From Crocinitomicaceae bacterium (lineage in GTDB: Bacteria > Bacteroidota > Bacteroidia > Flavobacteriales_D > Crocinitomicaceae): 64,000 nucleotides of DNA. The stretch lies in NCBI GenBank assembly GCA_024643365.1, contig JAHENC010000020.1, positions 155,930-219,929 on the forward strand, read 5' to 3'. Position 1 is the stretch's first letter. The number at the start of each line of letters is the position of its first letter. Of this stretch, positions 1 through 7,839 are shown piece by piece. The notes below the pieces were generated by a model that had not been told where the DNA came from, made no database searches, and saw only the letters and a list, made by a program, of their open reading frames with translations. A program made the translations under genes and the position numbers.

Positions 1-2
1 GC

Positions 3-41
3 TGGTTAAACGGCGTAATGCGTGAAAACAACGTTCAATAA
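3..41 (+). CDS. 3' end of an upstream gene, product not identifiable
   Basis: Twelve codons open from the window edge end in TAA at 39-41 (residues WLNGVMRENNVQ) and are followed ten bases later by a strong terminator. The other two frames stop earlier, at 7-9 and 23-25. The basic, aromatic tail would fit the C terminus of another POT-type peptide transporter, making a tandem pair with the next gene, but that is only a guess from 12 residues. Confidence 0.35.
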   Translation, partial: WLNGVMRENNVQ

Positions 42-50
42 AAATATTTT

Positions 51-80
51 AAAGCCTCTGATTTCAGAGGCTTTTTATTT
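51..80 (+). terminator. Rho-independent terminator of the upstream gene
   Basis: A perfect 10-bp stem (51-60 with 65-74, AAAGCCTCTG/CAGAGGCTTT) closes a 4-base ATTT loop and runs into a T-rich tail. It lies between the stop codon at 39-41 and the next start at 98. Confidence 0.85.
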
Positions 81-97
81 TAATACCTAATCTAAAG

Positions 98-1570
98 ATG
101 CAAACACTCGAACAAATACAAAGCTTTGAAGGAAAATACCCAAAACAGATTTGGAGTCTTTTCTTCACGGAAATGTGGGAACGTTTCTGTTTTTATGGAA
201 ACCGTGGTATGTTGGTCGTATTTATGACAAACATCTTATTCTTTTCGGATCAAGAAGCCAATTTAAAATATGGCGCCATTCAAGCATTCGTCTATGCATT
301 CACCTTTATTGGTGGACTATTCGCAGACAAAATTCTTGGTTTTCAAAAATCGCTTCTTTGGGGCGGTATTCTAATGATCCTCGGTAGTTTAATTCTCGGT
401 TTAGATGCGAAAGCAAATTTCTTTTACGGAATTTGTTTAATCATCATTGGAACAGGATTCTTCAAACCAAACATTTCCACGATGGTAGGAGAATTGTACC
501 GTGCAGGTGATACGCGTCGCGATGCTGGATTTAGCTTATTTTACGCAGGAATCAACCTTGGCGCTTTATTCGGCGGTGGACTTTGTGTCTACGTTGGTAA
601 AACCTATTCTTGGAACATGGCGTTTGCCTTGTCCGGTGTTTTTATGACTGTTGGATTAATCAATTTCTTATTGACACGCAAAAGCCTTGGACCAATTGGA
701 AAAGCACCAGTAACAACGGATGAGAAAACAGCGAAACGAAACCAATACTTAGTGTATGGTGGATCAGTATTATCTATTCCCTTCATTTATGCGATGATTA
801 CGAATACCGCTTATACAGATATCTTCATGTTCATTATTGGACCTGCAACCCTACTCTACTTGATCTTCGAAATGAGTAAACTTGATTGGGAGCAAAACAG
901 AAAATTAGTCGGAGCGATGATCTTCATTTTCTTATCCATTATCTTCTGGTCCTTCTTTGAGCAAAGTGGTGGATCCTTGAGTTTGTATGCAGAGAAACTG
1001 ATCTCTAAAGATATGCTTGGACTAAAATTTGACCCTAATGTAGTGAACAACTCCGCAAATTCACTTTTCGTGATTATCTTGAGTGTTTTTATCGGTTTAA
1101 TGTGGATATGGTTGGCGAAAAGAAAATTAGAACCGAATTACTTCATGAAATTTGGATTGGCGTTTATTTTTCTAAGTGTTTCCTTCTACTTGTTTTACTA
1201 TACACGTTTTATGTTGGATAACGCTGGACTAGCTTCCCTTGGCTTGTTTACATTTGCGTACTTGGTACTTTCGATTGGAGAGTTGTTTTTATCGCCAATT
1301 GGTTTATCATTGATGACAAAATTATCACCAAAACATTTATGGGGAGTCATGATGGGAATGTGGTTCCTAGCTTCTGCATATGGACAATATGCTGCTGGAA
1401 TATTAGGCGCAGGAATGGCGAGTCCAAAAAAAGACGCAAGTCCAATAGAGCGCATGATTGCCTACACGGATGGATACCATCAATTGGCACTTTATGCTTT
1501 AGTCACCGGAGCAATAGTCATGATCGCCTCTTTCTCATTAAACAGATTGATTTCAGATCGCGCTGAATAA
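98..1570 (+). CDS. POT/PTR2-family proton-dependent oligopeptide transporter
   Basis: This 490-residue polytopic inner-membrane protein is a major-facilitator transporter of the POT family, which imports di- and tripeptides with protons. The N terminus carries the family proton-coupling motif ExxER (TEMWERFCFYG, about residues 25-35), and the PTR signature with FYAGINLG follows at about residues 148-160. Some twelve or more hydrophobic segments are visible, and the length is normal for the family (about 450-520). The ATG start lies 17 bases after the preceding terminator, so it is probably its own transcription unit. Its own terminator sits inside the 3' end of the convergent gene. Exact peptide specificity cannot be read from sequence. 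Confidence 0.93.
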   Translation: MQTLEQIQSFEGKYPKQIWSLFFTEMWERFCFYGNRGMLVVFMTNILFFSDQEANLKYGAIQAFVYAFTFIGGLFADKILGFQKSLLWGGILMILGSLILGLDAKANFFYGICLIIIGTGFFKPNISTMVGELYRAGDTRRDAGFSLFYAGINLGALFGGGLCVYVGKTYSWNMAFALSGVFMTVGLINFLLTRKSLGPIGKAPVTTDEKTAKRNQYLVYGGSVLSIPFIYAMITNTAYTDIFMFIIGPATLLYLIFEMSKLDWEQNRKLVGAMIFIFLSIIFWSFFEQSGGSLSLYAEKLISKDMLGLKFDPNVVNNSANSLFVIILSVFIGLMWIWLAKRKLEPNYFMKFGLAFIFLSVSFYLFYYTRFMLDNAGLASLGLFTFAYLVLSIGELFLSPIGLSLMTKLSPKHLWGVMMGMWFLASAYGQYAAGILGAGMASPKKDASPIERMIAYTDGYHQLALYALVTGAIVMIASFSLNRLISDRAE

Positions 1571-1592
1571 GTTCGACACACGTATTGAATAA

Positions 1593-2159
1593 TTACCCGA
1601 GGCGCTTGGTCACAAGCGCCTCTACTTTTTCGTAGAAGTGCTGCGGTTTATACGTACGCCATTCGATGTCCTCTAACTCTCCGCCCATCACAAAGTAATG
1701 ATCAATGTTGATGCGTTCAAATTCACGCACCACATGGTCGTGAAAATTCACCATGGCAATCCAACCTTCTTCGACATCGTCGAACCATTCTTCATAGTAA
1801 CAATCATCCGAATAATGGAAATTTAGCACGTTTTCACCAATGAGAATGAATTGATTGATTCCTTGATCGATTAAGACGTCGATGATGTCGCGCTTTAAGA
1901 TCATGATGTCATTTTCAATGGCATCGTTCCATTCGCCGATTAATTCAATTATCGCATACGCCGCGTCGTAGTCCACCATCAGGATTTTGATAAATAAAGT
2001 CGGTGAACCAATTGAATCCCATTGCGGATGAATGTAGAAGTCATAAATACTATTCGTGAACTCGAATTCACTGTACTCACGTTCGAAAAACGGGGACAAT
2101 GGATCCTCGGAAGCGACGTAGTATCCACGCCAGTTGAAATAAGGTTCGACAAAATGCAT
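1593..2159 (-). CDS. Conserved-looking acidic protein of unknown function
   Basis: A 188-residue soluble protein with no signal peptide or membrane segment. It is rich in Asp, Glu, Tyr and Trp, with aromatic-acidic patches such as DDCYYEEWFDDVEEGW near the middle and DIEWRTYKP near the C terminus. I do not recognise the family; the size and composition recall small cytosolic proteins of Flavobacteriia annotated as hypothetical. The open frame could begin at a TTG at 2165, but that codon lies within a -7 box (2163-2170), so the ATG at 2159 is preferred. It converges with the peptide transporter, whose terminator hairpin it contains. Confidence 0.7.
   Translation of the reverse strand: MHFVEPYFNWRGYYVASEDPLSPFFEREYSEFEFTNSIYDFYIHPQWDSIGSPTLFIKILMVDYDAAYAIIELIGEWNDAIENDIMILKRDIIDVLIDQGINQFILIGENVLNFHYSDDCYYEEWFDDVEEGWIAMVNFHDHVVREFERINIDHYFVMGGELEDIEWRTYKPQHFYEKVEALVTKRLG
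1599..1630 (+). terminator. Terminator of the peptide transporter, inside the convergent gene
   Basis: A perfect 10-bp GC-rich stem (1599-1608 with 1613-1622, GAGGCGCTTG/CAAGCGCCTC) with a GTCA loop is followed on the plus strand by TACTTTTT. The hairpin lies entirely within the last ten codons of the minus-strand gene ending at 1593, so the same bases encode protein and terminate the opposing transcript. Confidence 0.75.
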
Positions 2160-2162
2160 GGA

Positions 2163-2170
2163 CAAATTTA
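2163..2170 (-). promoter_or_regulatory. -7 box TAAATTTG in front of the 188-residue gene
   Basis: The minus strand reads TAAATTTG, an exact match to the Bacteroidota -7 consensus TAnnTTTG, only three bases before ATG 2159. No clear -33 TTG is seen. The spacing predicts a nearly leaderless mRNA. Confidence 0.45.
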
Positions 2171-2266
2171 TACAGCGAAAGTGAGACTACACTGCTTTAG
2201 TCTAAAATAAGTTATAATTTCGCGTTTTTCTTTTGAAGAATTCAAACCTATCCAAAACAACACCAC

Positions 2267-2935
2267 GTGGGAAAAGATAAACTTTTACGATTTGAAGCCA
2301 TTAAGTCATTCTCCAATGTCTATGAACCTGTTTTTAGAGAACCATTCCCTATTCAAGGCAATTGGCGTACAGAAGTCTTTAAAAACGACAATCCCATCAT
2401 TTTAGAACTTGGTTGCGGTAAAGGAGAATACTCCGTTGGACTTGGAAGGAAATACCCAGAAAAGAATTTTATCGGCGTTGATTTAAAAGGAAACCGAATT
2501 TACATCGGTGCAAAAGATGCTTTAGAAACGAATTTAACAAATGTGGCCTTTTTGCGCACACGCATTGACTTTATCCTCGATTACTTTGGGGAGCACGAAG
2601 TGGATGAAATTTGGTTGACTTTTTCTGACCCACAACCGAATAAAGCACGAAAACGCTTGTCTTCTCCCCTGTTTATTGATCGATACAAGAAAATTTTAAA
2701 ACCAGGCGGCATCGTTCATATGAAAACGGACAGTGATATTTTGTTTGAATATACCTTAGAGCAAATCGAAGAGAACAAATACGAATGTTTGGAATCTACT
2801 TGGGACTTATACGCGAATCTACCTGAGGATTTAGATCCAGATACGCGAGAGATTTTCCACATTCAAACGTATTACGAGAAATTATTTTCCTCTCGTGGAC
2901 ATAAAATCAAGTACTGTAAATTCAAGATTTCTTAA
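2267..2935 (+). CDS. trmB: tRNA (guanine-N7-)-methyltransferase
   Basis: TrmB uses S-adenosylmethionine to methylate N7 of guanosine 46 in the variable loop of tRNAs. The 222-residue protein has the Rossmann SAM motif ELGCGKGEYS at about residues 47-56, the acidic end of strand two (FIGVDLKG), and the family substrate motif as FSDPQPNKARKRL at about residues 124-136, followed by KPGGIVHMKTD. Length is normal. It begins with GTG; no in-frame ATG occurs near the start. It converges directly on the glycosyltransferase gene, with stop codons back to back. Confidence 0.93.
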   Translation: MGKDKLLRFEAIKSFSNVYEPVFREPFPIQGNWRTEVFKNDNPIILELGCGKGEYSVGLGRKYPEKNFIGVDLKGNRIYIGAKDALETNLTNVAFLRTRIDFILDYFGEHEVDEIWLTFSDPQPNKARKRLSSPLFIDRYKKILKPGGIVHMKTDSDILFEYTLEQIEENKYECLESTWDLYANLPEDLDPDTREIFHIQTYYEKLFSSRGHKIKYCKFKIS

Positions 2936-3808
2936 TCAGCGAATCTGATTGTAATTGCGGTAATTCGTATCGATTCCAATAAATTTCAACAAATCCTTCA
3001 ATTTATTTTTGAGGGATTTTTTGTTTGTACTTGGGTCAACTTTAAAGGTCCAATTCAAGCGATCGATGCGTGCTTGCATAATGTTCGGATGTGTTCCTTT
3101 GAATCGCGCCAAGCCATTGATGTGATCTTCATAAGGGAAAAATTCAACATCCTCAATATTCTTCTCTAACCATTCGTCATCGTGCCATAGTTTGTGAAAA
3201 GACGTTTGCTTTGCTTGCATCGCTCTTGGATCCTTCACCCAACCATAATGATAAACATCCGCAGCAATTTTCGCGACATTTAACTTTTGATTATCATCCT
3301 TACGGAATCCTTGAGCATCGCGGTACGAGTAAATATTGGAGGAATTGCGAATGATGCGAATTTCATTTTTGTACCAATTATTGGATGCACCAATGAAATC
3401 ATAGGAACCATAAAAGTGTTGATAGGAAAATAATAATCCATCTACTTCTTGATCTTTCGCGTAGATTTCCATTTTTGCACGGATTTCTGCGTGATCTTTC
3501 TCATGAATGACCTCATCCCCTTGAATATAAAAAGCCCAATCGCTGTCCTTTGAAATAGCACGAAAGGCTTTATTGGTCTCATCGGCAAGAACTGCTCCAT
3601 TTTCACGCAGCGTATCATCCCAGATGGTTTCAATGATTTTTATTTTGGATGGATCGATGGATTGTATTAATCCCAACGTATCGTCCTCTGAATTTCCTAC
3701 GGCAACAATAACTTCGTCACAAAGTGGTAAAATAGATTGAATAGCCTCCACAATTGGATAATCCAACTTGATAGCGTTTCGAATGAACGTAAATCCAGAG
3801 ACCTTCAC
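2936..3808 (-). CDS. Glycosyltransferase family 2-like protein
   Basis: This 290-residue protein has a GT-A fold start (FTFIRNAIKLDYP), a nucleotide-binding strand (DEVIVAVGNSEDDT, about residues 32-45) and a DxD-like metal or sugar-nucleotide site around WAFYIQGDEVIHEKDH (about residues 91-106). No membrane segment or signal is seen, so it should act in the cytoplasm or at the inner face of the membrane, perhaps on cell-surface glycans. It is the last gene of an apparent operon plsC-gatC-GT on the minus strand, two bases behind gatC. Donor and acceptor are unknown. A basic C-terminal tail with several lysines is present. Confidence 0.8.
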   Translation of the reverse strand: MKVSGFTFIRNAIKLDYPIVEAIQSILPLCDEVIVAVGNSEDDTLGLIQSIDPSKIKIIETIWDDTLRENGAVLADETNKAFRAISKDSDWAFYIQGDEVIHEKDHAEIRAKMEIYAKDQEVDGLLFSYQHFYGSYDFIGASNNWYKNEIRIIRNSSNIYSYRDAQGFRKDDNQKLNVAKIAADVYHYGWVKDPRAMQAKQTSFHKLWHDDEWLEKNIEDVEFFPYEDHINGLARFKGTHPNIMQARIDRLNWTFKVDPSTNKKSLKNKLKDLLKFIGIDTNYRNYNQIR

Positions 3809-3810
3809 GT

Positions 3811-4101
3811 TTATTTATCCAATACTTTTGGAATACGGAAATAATCAGAATCCTTTTTCGGAGCATTCTTCAACGCTTCCTCATGGGATACAGTGATTTT
3901 AGGCTCATCTTCACGAAGTCTGTTGATTTCTTCGGACATGAAAATCAATGGCTCCACATTTTCTGTGTCAATTTCGGACAATTTATCTACGAATTCAATC
4001 ATGCGCTCCATGTCCTTTTGAATAGAAACTTTATCCTCTCCTTTAAACTCCAATCGAGCAAGGTGTGCAATGTGATCAATTAATTCTTCCGTGATTCTCA
4101 T
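3811..4101 (-). CDS. gatC: Asp-tRNA(Asn)/Glu-tRNA(Gln) amidotransferase subunit C
   Basis: GatC is the small scaffold subunit of the GatCAB transamidosome, which converts Glu-tRNA(Gln) to Gln-tRNA(Gln). At 96 residues it has normal length, with the family pattern of an N-terminal helix (HIAHLARLEF at about residues 10-19), a central DKLSEIDTENVEP and a C-terminal DYFRIPKVLDK that wraps around the A subunit. The gatA and gatB genes are not in the window, which is common in Bacteroidota. It sits between plsC and the glycosyltransferase in one transcription unit. Confidence 0.93.
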   Translation of the reverse strand: MRITEELIDHIAHLARLEFKGEDKVSIQKDMERMIEFVDKLSEIDTENVEPLIFMSEEINRLREDEPKITVSHEEALKNAPKKDSDYFRIPKVLDK

Positions 4102-4110
4102 GTGTCAAAA

Positions 4111-4881
4111 TTATTTATTTTCCTCGAATAAGTGTGGATATTCGCTTAAAATTGGTGCATTAATTCGATCAAAGCAAGCCTGACGAATTTCACTGATTTC
4201 CATGCGATCCAATTCCTCCACAGTAAAATAGGGATGAATATACACACGAGAAATTCCTGGTTGGGCTGGACCCAAAATATCTGTTGGGTCAGAAAATAGC
4301 TTGTAGTTATTCGTGAAAGTCAATGGTAGTAGAGGAATCCCCATAGTCTTGGCCATTTTAAATGCACCATCTTTGAAAGGAAGCATTTTTGGACATTGAT
4401 CATCTGGAATCGTTCCTTCCGGAAAAATCACAATGGACCAACCTTCCGCCACTGCTTTATTCGCCATAGAATATGCTTGTCCAGCTTTGCTTTTATTCTT
4501 GCGGTAAACGGGAATATTCAAGTTTTTGAAATACGTTCCAAGAATAGGATACTTGAGGATTTCACTTTTACCAAGAAAGACGAATGGCGATTGAGGTAGT
4601 ATAGAATGTAAGAGGAAAATATCCAAATACGATGTGTGGTTAGCAACAATAATGTATGGTCCTTTAGGTAAGATTGCCTTTTCCATGACACGGACACCAT
4701 AAAAACAAAAAATGCGCATCAACCAACTCCAAATAATGAAGAGTTTAAAACTGATTTTTTTCCACTTGGGATTCATGATCAGAACCAAAAAAAACGGATA
4801 GAATAGTAGGGCAAAGATGCTAAACACTATCGCAATGTAGAGCTTCCAAATCAATCCAAACACGCCGAAAAAATTACGCAT
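4111..4881 (-). CDS. plsC: 1-acyl-sn-glycerol-3-phosphate acyltransferase (PlsC family)
   Basis: A membrane acyltransferase of the lysophosphatidate family, expected to make phosphatidic acid from lysophosphatidate and an acyl donor at the inner membrane. After one or two N-terminal hydrophobic segments comes the catalytic HX4D box in ANHTSYLDIF (about residues 82-91), then FPEGT at about residues 155-159, the second substrate motif. The open frame extends upstream to 5028, but the extension is not membrane-like and would overlap trpS and its promoter. The ATG at 4881 is preferred. A -7 box ends three bases before that ATG, so either the mRNA is leaderless or translation starts at GTG 4863. 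Confidence 0.9.
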   Translation of the reverse strand: MRNFFGVFGLIWKLYIAIVFSIFALLFYPFFLVLIMNPKWKKISFKLFIIWSWLMRIFCFYGVRVMEKAILPKGPYIIVANHTSYLDIFLLHSILPQSPFVFLGKSEILKYPILGTYFKNLNIPVYRKNKSKAGQAYSMANKAVAEGWSIVIFPEGTIPDDQCPKMLPFKDGAFKMAKTMGIPLLPLTFTNNYKLFSDPTDILGPAQPGISRVYIHPYFTVEELDRMEISEIRQACFDRINAPILSEYPHLFEENK

Positions 4882-4884
4882 AGT

Positions 4885-4892
4885 CAAAGATA
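4885..4892 (-). promoter_or_regulatory. -7 box TATCTTTG of the plsC-gatC-GT operon
   Basis: The minus strand reads TATCTTTG, matching TAnnTTTG exactly, three bases before the ATG at 4881. No TTG at the usual -33 distance is seen. It is divergent from the trpS -7 box. Confidence 0.45.
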
Positions 4893-4937
4893 CGCTTTTC
4901 AACACACTTTTGAATCCTTCGATTCCGCAGAAATGAG

Positions 4938-4945
4938 TAATTTTG
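4938..4945 (+). promoter_or_regulatory. -7 box TAATTTTG of trpS
   Basis: An exact TAnnTTTG match lies 16 bases before the trpS ATG at 4962. A TTG upstream is about 25 bases away, longer than the usual spacing, so the -33 element is unclear. Confidence 0.45.
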
Positions 4946-4961
4946 AAAAAAGAAACATCCC

Positions 4962-5930
4962 ATGGCACGCATTTTAACAGGAATTCAAAGTACAGGAACA
5001 CCACACCTAGGTAACATTTTAGGCGCAATTCTTCCCGCTATTGAATTGGCTTCAAATCCTGCAAACGAAAGTTACCTGTTTATTGCCGACATGCATTCAT
5101 TGACGCAAATCAAGGATGGGGAAACACTTCGTCAAAATACTTACGCAACTGCAGCAACTTGGCTAGCCTTCGGACTAGATAGTTCAAAAACAGTCTTCTA
5201 TCGTCAGAGCGATGTTCCACAAGTCACAGAATTAATGTGGTATTTGTTGTGTATGTATCCGTACAACCGTTTAACCTTGGCACATAGTTTCAAGGATAAA
5301 GCAGACCGTTTAGACGACGTTAATGGCGGACTCTTCTCCTATCCGATTTTGATGGCAGCCGATATTTTGTTGTTCGATGCAGAGATTGTTCCAGTGGGAA
5401 AGGATCAAAAACAACACATCGAAATGACACGGGACGTAGCCAATCGTTTCAATTTGGCTTATGGAGACTCATTAGTTCTTCCGGAAGAACAAATTCGTGA
5501 AGACACCATGTTAATTCCAGGAACAGACGGAGAAAAGATGAGTAAATCTAGAGGGAATTACATCGATATTTTTCTTCCTGAAAAACAACTGAGAAAGCAA
5601 ATCATGTCTATCGTTTCGGATAGTACACCTCTTGAAGAACCAAAGAATCCAGACACATGTCACACGTTTGCCTTGTATCAATTACTCGCTAGTGAGGCTG
5701 AGACACAAGCTATGCGTGAAAATTACCTCGGTGGCAACTACGGATTTGGACATGCGAAACAGGCATTATTCGAATTGATCTTAAGCAAATTTGAAAAACA
5801 ACGTTTGCGTTTCGACGAATTAATGGCGAATCCATCGGAAATCGATGCAGCGCTTCGAATCGGTGCACAAAAAGCACAATCCGTTGCAAATGACGTGTTG
5901 AAACGGGTTCGAACGAAAGTTGGTTATTGA
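4962..5930 (+). CDS. trpS: Tryptophanyl-tRNA synthetase
   Basis: A class I aminoacyl-tRNA synthetase charging tRNA(Trp). The HIGH-type motif appears as GTPHLGN (about residues 12-18) and the KMSKS loop as GEKMSKSRGN (about residues 190-199). At 322 residues it matches bacterial TrpRS. Conserved pocket segments such as YPILMAADILLFDAEIVPVG are intact. It starts at an ATG supported by an upstream -7 box. Its last seven bases overlap the end of the convergent TonB receptor gene. Confidence 0.96.
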   Translation: MARILTGIQSTGTPHLGNILGAILPAIELASNPANESYLFIADMHSLTQIKDGETLRQNTYATAATWLAFGLDSSKTVFYRQSDVPQVTELMWYLLCMYPYNRLTLAHSFKDKADRLDDVNGGLFSYPILMAADILLFDAEIVPVGKDQKQHIEMTRDVANRFNLAYGDSLVLPEEQIREDTMLIPGTDGEKMSKSRGNYIDIFLPEKQLRKQIMSIVSDSTPLEEPKNPDTCHTFALYQLLASEAETQAMRENYLGGNYGFGHAKQALFELILSKFEKQRLRFDELMANPSEIDAALRIGAQKAQSVANDVLKRVRTKVGY

Positions 5931-7771
5931 TTTACTTTCGTAAACGCATAATTTAATCCCACTTTGAACCATCTTCCAGGCATTTGGACAAATCCTGCCT
6001 CGACATAATTGGTATTCGTAAGATTATTTGCTTCAACAAATAGGTTAAATCCTTTTAAATTACCAGAAATTAACTTGAGATCAACCAATTGGTATGCAGG
6101 ATTGGAAACACGTTGAATGAATCGGTAATTGACTTGCATACTTCCATATTTCGAAAACTGAAAACTGAATTTAGCGATCAATTGATGTCTTAAGTTCGAA
6201 TACGCATAGCGGGACTCTACATTTTCGTCAAACACATGTGTCGCTTTCATATACGTGTAAGAAAAATCAACGAAGTTCGGTTTAAATTCTGCTGGGTAAA
6301 CAAAGGTTTTGCGCACGGTTGCTTCCAAACCATAAAATCGGACTTCAGCGATATTCACCGGTTGCCACTTATTCGGATTAGGTACAATCGCGGACGAATC
6401 TCGAACCCAGTCGATCATATTGTATGTTTGACGGTAAAACGCATTTGCTTCCAAGTACAATTTTCCAACTTTAAACCATCCTAACTCTGCAGAATTAGCG
6501 TATTCCGGTTTTAACGCTGCGTTTCCCATATTTGAAGGATCGGAGTAATACAATTCTGTATATGTTGGAATTCGGTTGCTTTTTGCCAGGTTTGCGTACA
6601 GGCGGTTTGCTTCGTTCAACTGATATGCACATTGAACACTTGGCAATAGCTTCAACGGAACATCTGTGTATTGGAACACGAGTAAACTTGAAGTAGCTGT
6701 TATCTTGCCCATTTTGAATATCACATCACCAAAACCACTTGAATACTGTCTGTTGCGCAATCCTAAATTGGAACTATTCAAGGCCTCAAATCGATGTTCA
6801 AAACCTAAATGGTACTGCCAACTGCTGCCAAATTTTCCATTTAATATGCTTTCCAAACTATACGTTTCTGAAAAATGACGATTGGTATAAAATCCAGGAT
6901 CATTTCGTTTCAAGCGAAATTCATCGCGATTGGTACGTGTACTCAAACGATTGACCCATGTTGCTTTTCTAAAAGAAACATTGTAACGTAAACCAGCAAA
7001 GGCATTTTGAGTGCTTTCCCATTGATCTGGGAATTTGTTGGAATAAAAACCATTTGCACCAAATTTACGATCTGAATAGGCCAACATCACCAATAAATAC
7101 TGTTTTTTAAAGGACTTCCCACCTTCATATGAAATCTGTTTATTGTCAAAATCTGAATTGGACCAATGTCCATTTGAACGATCAAATCCCATAGAAAGCT
7201 TTTGATTCCAACCTTTGATAGGTGCGCTCATCGTCACATTAATTCCAGCCGTTCCAAAGGACCCAGCATAGGATTGTGCCTTAACAAACGTTTTACTCGA
7301 AAGATGTGAAACAAAATTGACTGCTCCAGCAAGCGCACTTTGTCCAAACATCTGTGTGGCTGGACCTTTTGTAATTTCAATTTGATCGATGGCATTCACG
7401 GTGAATGGAATGTTCATCGCATGATGTCCAGTTTGTGGATCCACCATCTTGAATCCATTTACTAAAATCAATGTTTGTTCGAAACTACCTCCACGAATTC
7501 CTATATCCGCTTGCATTCCGTTTAAGCCTCGCTGACGGACGTCCACACCTGAAGTATAGCTGAGTGCTTCGCTCAAACTTCTCGACGGCAACAAAGCCAA
7601 TTTATCGGCTTTTAACAAGGTCATCGATTGATTTCGCTGAAAATAATCGATTGGATTCCCCCTCCCAGTTATTATTATTTCATTCAGAGTCAATGTTTTT
7701 ATGACGTCTCGTTGCGTAAAAGCGTGAAATACCAGTACGCAGTTGAAAAGAAGAATGGAGATTTTTTTCAT
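5924..7771 (-). CDS. TonB-dependent outer-membrane receptor
   Basis: A 615-residue ligand-gated beta-barrel that imports a large nutrient through the outer membrane using TonB energy. A signal peptide (MKKISILLF, cleavage after about residue 20) is followed by a TonB-box-like segment (TLNEIIITG), a plug domain (about residues 35-150; typical stretches VDVRQRGLNG, IEITKGPATQMFGQSALAG) and a barrel ending in an aromatic-rich strand. No carboxypeptidase-like N-terminal domain and no adjacent SusD exist, so it resembles BtuB or siderophore/metal receptors more than SusC. No cobalamin riboswitch is visible in its short leader. The start was set by a -7 box at 7787-7794; the upstream extension to 7816 precedes it. 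Confidence 0.9.
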   Translation of the reverse strand: MKKISILLFNCVLVFHAFTQRDVIKTLTLNEIIITGRGNPIDYFQRNQSMTLLKADKLALLPSRSLSEALSYTSGVDVRQRGLNGMQADIGIRGGSFEQTLILVNGFKMVDPQTGHHAMNIPFTVNAIDQIEITKGPATQMFGQSALAGAVNFVSHLSSKTFVKAQSYAGSFGTAGINVTMSAPIKGWNQKLSMGFDRSNGHWSNSDFDNKQISYEGGKSFKKQYLLVMLAYSDRKFGANGFYSNKFPDQWESTQNAFAGLRYNVSFRKATWVNRLSTRTNRDEFRLKRNDPGFYTNRHFSETYSLESILNGKFGSSWQYHLGFEHRFEALNSSNLGLRNRQYSSGFGDVIFKMGKITATSSLLVFQYTDVPLKLLPSVQCAYQLNEANRLYANLAKSNRIPTYTELYYSDPSNMGNAALKPEYANSAELGWFKVGKLYLEANAFYRQTYNMIDWVRDSSAIVPNPNKWQPVNIAEVRFYGLEATVRKTFVYPAEFKPNFVDFSYTYMKATHVFDENVESRYAYSNLRHQLIAKFSFQFSKYGSMQVNYRFIQRVSNPAYQLVDLKLISGNLKGFNLFVEANNLTNTNYVEAGFVQMPGRWFKVGLNYAFTKVNQ

Positions 7772-7786
7772 TTCATTTTTTTTTTG

Positions 7787-7816
7787 CAAAAGTACGTAAG
7801 GTAAATCAGGCAACAA
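7787..7816 (-). promoter_or_regulatory. Promoter of the TonB-dependent receptor gene
   Basis: On the minus strand TTG (7814-7816) and TACTTTTG (7787-7794) are separated by 19 bases, matching the Bacteroidota -33/-7 arrangement. The predicted leader is about 9 bases. It implies that the receptor can be transcribed separately from the upstream mannosidase operon. Confidence 0.6.
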
Positions 7817-7839
7817 TCCTTTGAATTGAAAATACCTAT

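Noticed and set aside
4882..5028. Longer plsC frame starting at 5028
   Set aside because: It would overlap trpS and both divergent -7 boxes, and the extra residues do not fit the acyltransferase family.
7772..7839. Cobalamin riboswitch before the TonB receptor
   Set aside because: The gap is only 68 bases and the predicted leader about 9; no B12-box-like sequence is visible.
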